Assembly (NCBI GenBank): GCA_024404435.1 | Contig: JAKSPW010000111.1 | Location: forward strand, 1 to 5,321 | Direction: 5' to 3' | Length of the DNA: 5,321 nt | Origin: Clostridia bacterium | GTDB taxonomy: Bacteria; Bacillota; Clostridia; Oscillospirales; CAG-272 | In this document: positions 1 through 4,442 of the stretch, one piece after another | Numbering within the stretch: the first letter of the stretch is position 1 | Layout of the letters: each line of letters begins with the position of its first letter | Translations under genes and position numbers: made by a program | Notes under the pieces: model-generated | The model's database searches: none | Seen by the model: only the letters and a program-made list of their open reading frames with translations | What the model was told of the DNA's origin: nothing

Positions 1-593
1 GGCGCGCGTTCGGGACCGGACGCGAGCGCGGCGATCGCCTGCGCGCCGCCGACCTGGAAGATCTTAGCGACACCCGCGATCTTTGCCGCCGCCAGAATGA
101 CGGGATTCACCTTGCCTTCGGCGTTCGGAGGCGTCGTGATCACGACCTCTCTGACGCCCGCGATCTTCGCGGGGATCGAATCCATCAGAACGGTCGAGGG
201 GTACGCCGCCGTGCCGCCCGGTACGTAAAGACCCGCGCGGTCGACGGGGATCACCTTCTGCCCCATCACGACTCCCGTCTCGTCGTTGATGATGAAGCTG
301 TTTCTCTTCTGCTTTTCGTGGAATTTTCTGATGTTTGCCGCCGCTTTCTCGAGAATTTCAAGAAATTCGGGCTCGACTGCATTGACCGCTTCATTTATTT
401 CGTCTTCCGTCACGGCAAGGCTCGATAATTTTGCCTTGTCGAACTTCTCGCAGTACTCGAAGAGCGCCGCGTCGCCTCTCGTCTTGACGTTTTCGATTAT
501 GTCGGCGACGACTGCCTCGACGTTCACCTTCGGCTCGGTGCGCGCGAAGATCTCTTCGTTTTTCACTTCGCCGTATTTCAGTATTCTGATCAT
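1..593 (-). CDS. hisD: Histidinol dehydrogenase HisD, N-terminal part (cut by window edge)
   Basis: HisD is the cytoplasmic zinc enzyme that oxidises L-histidinol to L-histidine in two NAD-dependent steps, the end of histidine biosynthesis. The window holds the first 197 residues of a family that is usually about 430 long. Family hallmarks are clear: the block GLYVPGGTAAYPSTVLM at residues 121-137 and VGGAQAIAALA at 181-191, both from the N-terminal Rossmann-like domain. The zinc ligands and the catalytic Glu-His pair lie further on and are outside the window, so integrity cannot be judged. The start is the ATG at 593-591; its first bases overlap the stop of the upstream hisZG gene (ATGA), and AGGAG sits 7 nt before it. 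The overlap implies translational coupling inside one his operon. Identification is from recognised motifs, not a database search. Confidence 0.96.
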   Translation of the reverse strand, partial: MIRILKYGEVKNEEIFARTEPKVNVEAVVADIIENVKTRGDAALFEYCEKFDKAKLSSLAVTEDEINEAVNAVEPEFLEILEKAAANIRKFHEKQKRNSFIINDETGVVMGQKVIPVDRAGLYVPGGTAAYPSTVLMDSIPAKIAGVREVVITTPPNAEGKVNPVILAAAKIAGVAKIFQVGGAQAIAALASGPERA

Positions 594-2116
594 TTGACTA
601 CTCCTGCAAGACCTCTTGCGATATTCTCTATTTCCGTTGATTTGAACTTGAAGCTCGACTTGTTCGCGACGAGCCTTGCGCTGATCGGCAGTATCTCTTC
701 CTTGACCTCGAGATCGTTTTCTCTCAGCGTCGCGCCCGTCTCGACTATGTCGACGATGACGTCGGACAGCCCGAGGATCGGAGCGATCTCTATCGAGCCG
801 TTGAGGTGGATGATGTCGATGTCGCGCCCGACGGAGCGGTAGTACTCCTTCGCGATGTTCGCGAATTTCGTCGCCACGATGAGCGTGCGCGAGGTGTCGT
901 CCGCGAAATCCTTCGGAGCCGCGACTGCCATGCGGCACTTGCCGCCCTTCAGATCGATCAGCTCGTAGACGGCCGGCTCGTACTCGAGCAGGATGTCCTT
1001 GCCGGCAACGCCGATGTCGGCGGCACCGCGCTCGACGTAGATCGCGACGTCGGAGGGCTTCACCCAGAAATATCTGATTTTTTTGTCGGGATTCTCGAAA
1101 ATGAGTTTCCTGTTTTCCTCGAGGATCGACGGGCACTCGAAGCCCGCCTCGGCGAACATCGAATAGATCTTCTCGCCGAGTCTTCCCTTCGGAAGCGCGA
1201 CGTTGACGAATCCGTCGTCCGAGGGCATCTCGTCGCTTACGCGCTCAAGCGCGTCGGTGTAGACCGCAAATCCGATCGCCGACGATCTTCTGCCGAGACG
1301 GCGCATGAGGTTATCGTATCTGCCGCCCGAGAGCACCGCCGTGGGCACTCCCTGCAAAAATCCCTTGAAAACGATGCCGTTATAATAGTTCGGGTCGTCC
1401 GTGACCGAGAAGTCGATCCGGAGCCCTGCGCTGCCGAGCCGTTTCACCGTCCGCGCGAACTGAGTGAAAGAATCCACTCCCGCGAGCAGCTCTTCAAGCT
1501 CCGGCAGAACGTCCGCGGCGTTTCCGCTGACCGTTATGAGGCGCGAGAGCACGGAGCCCTCTCCGCAGATCGACTCGATCTCGTGCAGATTCTTTTCTCC
1601 GAGAGCGACCCAGAGCCTCTTTTTCTCGTCGGACGTGAGCGTCATGCCGTCGATCAGCTCGGTGAGCACTCCGAGGTCGGAGAGCGCGAGCACGGAATTT
1701 CCGCCGAGCGCGGCAAGGCTCTCGGAGGCGAGAGTCAGCACCTCGCAGACCTCGTCGTCACCGACCGCGCCGAAGCACTCGACGCCGACCTGCATGTTTT
1801 CTCCGAACGAGCCCGTCCCCTTCGAAACGCGGTAGACGTTCTCGCTGTAAAAGACCTTCTGTGTTTCGGCGGGCGAGTCGGCGCTGTTCTTGATTATCGA
1901 AAGCGTCACGTCGGGTCTCAGCGCCATGAGCTTCCCGTCGGTGTCCGTGAACGTGATGACGCCCGAGGACACGAGGAAGTCCTTGTTGCCCGCATAGAGG
2001 TCGTATTCCTCGAATTTACTCATGCGGTACGGGCGGTAGCCGCGTGAGGAGTAAAGCCCGCGCAGGGAGAAGATTATCTTCTCGGAGGCGGAAAGCAGAG
2101 AATCATTTATTTCCAT
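590..2116 (-). CDS. hisZG: HisZ-HisG fusion: ATP phosphoribosyltransferase with regulatory and catalytic domains in one chain
   Basis: The protein (508 residues) should catalyse the first committed step of histidine synthesis, ATP + PRPP to phosphoribosyl-ATP + PPi, in the cytoplasm. Residues 1 to about 295 are HisZ, the histidyl-tRNA-synthetase-like regulatory subunit: RPDVT at 67-71, FYSENVYR at 89-96, the YYNGIVF segment at 244-250, GGRYDNL at 264-270 and AIGFA at 280-284. After a linker of only about 10 residues, residues 303-508 are a complete short-form HisG: NVALPKGRLGE at 305-315, an SDVAIYVERGAADIGVAGKD segment at 355-374, and the PRPP-loop signature around 443-464, which fits the PROSITE HisG pattern E-x5-G-x-S-x2-I-x-D-I-x2-T-G-x-T-L. 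Short HisG normally needs a separate HisZ; here the two are covalently joined in the usual operon order. The ATG at 2116 overlaps the regulator gene by 14 bp, with GGGG 6 nt upstream as a weak ribosome binding site. The stop overlaps the hisD start. There is no internal stop or frameshift. Confidence 0.95.
   Translation of the reverse strand: MEINDSLLSASEKIIFSLRGLYSSRGYRPYRMSKFEEYDLYAGNKDFLVSSGVITFTDTDGKLMALRPDVTLSIIKNSADSPAETQKVFYSENVYRVSKGTGSFGENMQVGVECFGAVGDDEVCEVLTLASESLAALGGNSVLALSDLGVLTELIDGMTLTSDEKKRLWVALGEKNLHEIESICGEGSVLSRLITVSGNAADVLPELEELLAGVDSFTQFARTVKRLGSAGLRIDFSVTDDPNYYNGIVFKGFLQGVPTAVLSGGRYDNLMRRLGRRSSAIGFAVYTDALERVSDEMPSDDGFVNVALPKGRLGEKIYSMFAEAGFECPSILEENRKLIFENPDKKIRYFWVKPSDVAIYVERGAADIGVAGKDILLEYEPAVYELIDLKGGKCRMAVAAPKDFADDTSRTLIVATKFANIAKEYYRSVGRDIDIIHLNGSIEIAPILGLSDVIVDIVETGATLRENDLEVKEEILPISARLVANKSSFKFKSTEIENIARGLAGVVK
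601..605 (-). promoter_or_regulatory. Ribosome binding site of hisD
   Basis: On the minus strand AGGAG lies inside the last codons of hisZG, 7 nt before the hisD ATG at 593. It fixes the hisD start at the ATGA junction and shows that hisD has its own initiation site as well as being coupled to the gene before it. Confidence 0.75.
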
Positions 2117-2405
2117 TTTTGTCCCCGTTCAGTTTATCTATTGCAGTTCTGTAGCCGCCCGCGCCGTAGTTGAGGCAGCGGTTCACGCGGCTGATCGTCG
2201 CCGTGCTGACGCCGACCTCATCCGCGATCTTCTGATAGCTGCTGCCGCCGTCGAGAAGGATCGCCGTGTCGAGGCGCTGCGCCATATCCATTATTTCCTT
2301 GATCGTGCAGATGTCCTCGAAGAATGCCGAGCATTCCTCGGGAGACGAGATCTCGGAGATGACCTTGAACAGTCTTTCTGTCGATTCATCGTGAAAATTT
2401 TTCAT
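2103..2405 (-). CDS. yerC: YerC/YecD-family TrpR-like regulator, probable histidine-operon repressor
   Basis: This 100-residue cytoplasmic protein belongs to the TrpR-related YerC/YecD family. The helical N-terminal half contains AQRLDTAILLDGG at 42-54, followed by a helix-turn-helix at about 57-78 (YQKIADEVGVSTATISRVNR) and the family tail LNYGAGGYR at 78-86. Length matches the family's roughly 100 residues. It is the first gene of the his operon, overlapping hisZG by 14 bp. As I recall, comparative studies of Gram-positive histidine regulation call YerC-type proteins in this position HisR; the role as a histidine-responsive repressor is therefore family knowledge plus context, not shown by the sequence. 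A palindrome in its own promoter would make it autoregulated. The ATG at 2405 is supported by GGAG 8 nt upstream and a promoter just beyond. The ligand could be histidine, but nothing visible proves it. Confidence 0.93.
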   Translation of the reverse strand: MKNFHDESTERLFKVISEISSPEECSAFFEDICTIKEIMDMAQRLDTAILLDGGSSYQKIADEVGVSTATISRVNRCLNYGAGGYRTAIDKLNGDKNGNK

Positions 2406-2413
2406 AAAAACAA

Positions 2414-2417
2414 CTCC
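2414..2417 (-). promoter_or_regulatory. Ribosome binding site of the YerC-type regulator
   Basis: GGAG on the minus strand, 8 nt before the ATG at 2405. It fixes the start of the first his-operon gene and lies within a predicted leader of only about 25 nt. Confidence 0.7.
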
Positions 2418-2437
2418 GTTTCCTTTATCACTCTACC

Positions 2438-2466
2438 ATTTTATCACGCTAAAGCGTTAAAGTCAA
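2438..2466 (-). promoter_or_regulatory. Sigma-A-type promoter of the his operon
   Basis: Reading the minus strand, TTGACT (2466-2461) and TAAAAT (2443-2438) are separated by exactly 17 bp, close to the housekeeping consensus TTGACA/TATAAT. The region just upstream (about 2467-2513) is rich in A and T tracts and could act as an UP element. Transcription should start near 2431, giving a leader of roughly 25 nt before the ATG at 2405. That is too short for a T-box riboswitch or a leader-peptide attenuator, so control is more likely by a DNA-binding protein. Confidence 0.85.
2446..2457 (-). promoter_or_regulatory. Palindromic operator candidate between the -35 and -10 boxes
   Basis: A perfect inverted repeat, ACGCT-TT-AGCGT, lies wholly within the 17-bp promoter spacer. 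A dimeric repressor bound here would block RNA polymerase. The adjacent gene encodes a TrpR-like protein, so it is the obvious candidate ligand. The palindrome and its position are seen directly; the identity of the protein that binds it is inferred. I do not recall the published YerC/HisR motif well enough to claim a match. Confidence 0.6.
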
Positions 2467-2488
2467 TAGAAAATGATTATTTTCTTTG

Positions 2489-2505
2489 AAAAAACGCCGT
2501 TTTTT
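2489..2505 (-). terminator. Weak A/T hairpin after the serine-hydrolase gene, possible terminator
   Basis: The segment is A6-CGGCG-T6 on the minus strand, able to form a stem of at most 7 bp, mostly A-U, with a 3-nt loop. It sits 8 bp after the lipoprotein stop at 2514 and before the his promoter. Position fits a terminator and the U run is right, but the stem is weak. It may equally be a curved A-tract or UP element for the his promoter. No better terminator is visible between the two units. Confidence 0.35.
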
Positions 2506-2513
2506 CTTGTTTT

Positions 2514-3590
2514 TCAGCCTCCGAGAGCCCACATCAGCTCGTCGACGTGCGACGTGACCGTCGTGAAGAAGCTGCAGTCCTCATACGCGTCGAAATTGAC
2601 GTGCGTCATGATCGTCAGCAGATACGTGCCCGCCGGATGAAAGACTATCGCCGTGTCGTGGAAACCCTCCGTGCCGCCGTCATAGCCGTACTTGTGGGCG
2701 CAGACGTAGGGAGTGCCGCCCGCGATCTGAACGCTGAAAACGCAGTTTTCAAGATAAGTGAGCAGCATCGGGTCGGCGGCGCTCCTGCGGTAGATATCGA
2801 GCATCGCCGCAGACAGCTCCGCGGCGCTCGCGTAACCGAACTCGCTCCACTCGGAAAGAGACAGTCCCGCGGCACCTATGGACGAAAGATATTCGTTGAA
2901 GCCGTCGACGCCGTACTTTTCGTACAGTAAGCGGTACGCCTGATTGTCCGAATAGCTGATCGCGTATTCGATGAGCTGTCTCACCGTGTAGGTGTTCCCG
3001 ACGAACTCGGGAGCCATCACGCCCTCGAGGCTCATGCGAGTGTTCTCGCCGTAATAAACGGTGTCGTCAAGGTTCGCGCCCGAAGCGATTATATACTGAC
3101 AGTACGGTGCTTTTATCGTGCTCGCGGAGGTGTAAACGTCCCTCTCGCGGATGCCGAAGGAGTATTTTCCGTCGACCGTCGCGAAATAGATCGCCGCGTC
3201 GCCCATGTATGAGAAGTCCGCCTCGAGCTTTTCGAGTGCCGCCGCAGCCTTGACCGACGTGATGTTCGTCGTCACGGCGGCAGACGGAACGTACGGCTCC
3301 GTTCTCACGGGCTCCGTTGCGGGAGGCGTCCACACGGGCTCTGTCGCGGGCTCCGTTACGGCTTCGGTCACCACGGCTTCGGTCTGCGTTGTCGCCGCCG
3401 TTTCGGTGACCGCTTCCGTTTCCGTGACAGCTTCGGCCGCAGATGACGGGATCGTTTCGGTCATTCTCTCCGTCACGCGGATGCTCTCGCTCTGCTCCGG
3501 TGCCGTCTCCTCCGGCTCCGCGCCGCGCAGACACGAAGAGAGCAGCACCGCAAATACAAGTATCAGAATTGATAAGAATAGTTTTTTCAT
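2514..3590 (-). CDS. Lipoprotein with class A beta-lactamase-like serine hydrolase domain
   Basis: The 358-residue protein begins with a lipoprotein signal: a KK start, a hydrophobic core, and lipobox LSSC with Cys20 as the predicted lipid-modified residue. Residues about 25-108 form a low-complexity linker rich in Thr, Glu, Pro and Ala (repeated TET, TEAV and TEP units), typical of a wall-spanning stalk. Residues about 112-358 resemble the beta-lactamase/serine hydrolase fold: catalytic STIK at 157-160, SDN at 214-216, and KYG at 300-302 where KTG is usual. I cannot find a convincing omega-loop glutamate equivalent to class A Glu166 (the region around 240-255 is short), so efficient beta-lactam hydrolysis is doubtful. 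A peptidoglycan carboxypeptidase or related serine acyl-enzyme role is a reasonable guess, not a demonstrated one. It follows the DUF6273 gene by 15 bp, so it is co-transcribed. Its ribosome binding site is weak, suggesting coupling to the upstream gene. The ATG at 3590 is required for the signal peptide. Confidence 0.88.
   Translation of the reverse strand: MKKLFLSILILVFAVLLSSCLRGAEPEETAPEQSESIRVTERMTETIPSSAAEAVTETEAVTETAATTQTEAVVTEAVTEPATEPVWTPPATEPVRTEPYVPSAAVTTNITSVKAAAALEKLEADFSYMGDAAIYFATVDGKYSFGIRERDVYTSASTIKAPYCQYIIASGANLDDTVYYGENTRMSLEGVMAPEFVGNTYTVRQLIEYAISYSDNQAYRLLYEKYGVDGFNEYLSSIGAAGLSLSEWSEFGYASAAELSAAMLDIYRRSAADPMLLTYLENCVFSVQIAGGTPYVCAHKYGYDGGTEGFHDTAIVFHPAGTYLLTIMTHVNFDAYEDCSFFTTVTSHVDELMWALGG
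3294..3431 (-). repeat. Degenerate tandem repeats encoding the Thr/Glu/Pro linker
   Basis: The DNA for linker residues about 54-99 of the serine-hydrolase lipoprotein consists of imperfect short repeats. On the plus strand, variants of GGCTCCGTTGCGGG and CGGCTTCGGT recur several times. At protein level these give repeated TETEAVTET, TEAVTEP and ATEPV units. The repeats keep the reading frame. Such tracts often vary in copy number between strains, though variation cannot be seen from one sequence. Confidence 0.7.
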
Positions 3591-3605
3591 CGTCCGTTAC
3601 TGCTT

Positions 3606-4310
3606 TCAGCCGTTTACCCACATCGCGGGGCGCACACAGATGCCGCCATCGGTGGTTTCGTGCCCGGTCCCCACAGCTCCGTAACACTCAACTGCCATCG
3701 CATTATAACGGTTGATAGTGTCGTGATTTCTGACGTGCCGGAAGCAGGTACCGGGGAACTTGAGCTTGGCACTTTCTCCGAAAACGATCTCCGGGGTCGT
3801 CTCTCCGCGCTCCGCTGCGTATGGGGTAGGATAGCATATCGCCTTTAACATGCAGGCATTTTTATTGTCCCACGGTCCGAGGTACGTTCTTACATCTTCT
3901 TCGCTGAACGCTTCGTCAAAAAATTCTCCGTTCAGCCACGAGCGAAGCGTGCAGTTTTCCCAACTAACGGGATCGGACGTTTCGTGATACTCCCTGCTGT
4001 CAAGGCCGTATTTGCTGAGCAGCAGTTTTTTCCCGTCCTGCTCGGAAATAACGAGCCATTCGATATCCTGTCCGTGAAAACTTCCGAAGGAGATCTCGTG
4101 AAAGCCATATCCCGCGACGATCGTATCTTTTGAGTACACACCGTTCTCCGCTTCGGCTTTCCCCTGCGGATCTGCGAGTACTGCCTCATTTGTTTGTTCT
4201 TCTCCGGAATAAGCGTTTTTGATCCCGGAAACCGCTTCCGATCTTCCTCCGCAGGCACACAGTACAAGTACCGGCGGCAAAGTCAAGACCGCCATTATCG
4301 ACTTTTTCAT
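3606..4310 (-). CDS. DUF6273-domain lipoprotein
   Basis: The protein is 234 residues from the ATG at 4310. It starts with a lipoprotein signal (MKK, hydrophobic core) and the lipobox LCAC with Cys20 as the predicted lipid anchor; Cys at the lipobox -2 position is unusual. A polar, Glu-rich spacer runs to about residue 65. Residues about 75-233 look like DUF6273, a family common in Clostridia and of unknown function: FGSFHGQDIEWLVI at 75-88, LLLSKYGLDSREYH at 96-109, WENCTLRSWLNGEFFDEAFSEE at 117-138, the CYPTPYA stretch at 159-165, and the terminal VRPAMW at 226-231. The middle (about 140-158) is shorter than I would expect, and the usual WWLRSP-like motif is replaced by a CFRHVRN-like segment near 189-195. 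An in-frame ATG at 4388 is rejected because that extension covers the promoter and displaces the signal peptide. It is the first gene of a two-gene unit with the serine hydrolase. The biochemical role is unknown. Confidence 0.85.
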   Translation of the reverse strand: MKKSIMAVLTLPPVLVLCACGGRSEAVSGIKNAYSGEEQTNEAVLADPQGKAEAENGVYSKDTIVAGYGFHEISFGSFHGQDIEWLVISEQDGKKLLLSKYGLDSREYHETSDPVSWENCTLRSWLNGEFFDEAFSEEDVRTYLGPWDNKNACMLKAICYPTPYAAERGETTPEIVFGESAKLKFPGTCFRHVRNHDTINRYNAMAVECYGAVGTGHETTDGGICVRPAMWVNG

Positions 4311-4319
4311 TTTTCCGTA

Positions 4320-4325
4320 CCTTTC
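4320..4325 (-). promoter_or_regulatory. Ribosome binding site deciding the DUF6273 lipoprotein start
   Basis: GAAAGG on the minus strand lies 9 nt before the ATG at 4310. Together with the signal peptide that begins at this ATG, it favours 4310 over the upstream in-frame ATG at 4388. Confidence 0.65.
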
Positions 4326-4344
4326 TGTTTTTTTGCATATTATC

Positions 4345-4373
4345 AGTATATCATAAATCCGCCCGTCATTCAA
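4345..4373 (-). promoter_or_regulatory. Sigma-A-type promoter with extended -10 for the two-lipoprotein unit
   Basis: On the minus strand, TTGAAT (4373-4368) and TATACT (4350-4345) are 17 bp apart, and TGA immediately before the -10 gives an extended TGn-TATACT element. Transcription should start near 4338, leaving a leader of about 28 nt. No palindrome or riboswitch-like structure is apparent in the leader. Confidence 0.78.
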
Positions 4374-4403
4374 GCGGAGAACGGGCATTGCTTCAATATA
4401 AAT

Positions 4404-4435
4404 AAAAAAACAGTTCCGTGTCCGGAACTGTTTTT
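4404..4435 (-). terminator. Strong intrinsic terminator after the SLH-domain gene
   Basis: A perfect 8-bp stem CAGTTCCG/CGGAACTG with a 4-nt loop is flanked by an A run and a T run, so the pairing can extend to 13 bp. On the minus strand seven T residues follow the stem (4410-4404), 8 bp after the SLH gene's stop at 4443. The flanks are symmetric enough to work in both directions, though no plus-strand gene ends here. It separates the SLH gene from the promoter of the lipoprotein unit. Confidence 0.93.
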
Positions 4436-4442
4436 CCGTTTT

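Noticed and set aside
806..2047. Long plus-strand open frame (413 codons) opposite hisZG
   Set aside because: It is antisense to a clearly recognised gene, its translation is rich in Arg, Glu, His and Asp as expected from the complement of GC-rich coding DNA, and it shows no domain or ribosome binding site.
2406..2437. T-box or attenuator leader for the his operon
   Set aside because: The promoter lies about 33 bp from the ATG, leaving roughly 25 nt of leader. No T-box sequence, terminator/antiterminator pair or His-codon leader peptide is present.
2514..3590. Antibiotic-resistance beta-lactamase
   Set aside because: The fold and SxxK/SDN motifs fit, but KTG is KYG and no convincing omega-loop glutamate is visible. 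The long stalk and lipid anchor suggest a wall-associated role instead.
3067..3687. Minus-strand open frame of 206 codons overlapping the serine-hydrolase gene in another frame
   Set aside because: It straddles the junction of two well-supported lipoprotein genes, and its Arg/Gly-rich translation has no recognisable family.
4311..4388. N-terminal extension of the DUF6273 protein from an ATG at 4388
   Set aside because: The extension covers the promoter and predicted transcription start, and would bury the lipoprotein signal 26 residues inside the chain. The ATG at 4310 has a ribosome binding site and a proper signal peptide.
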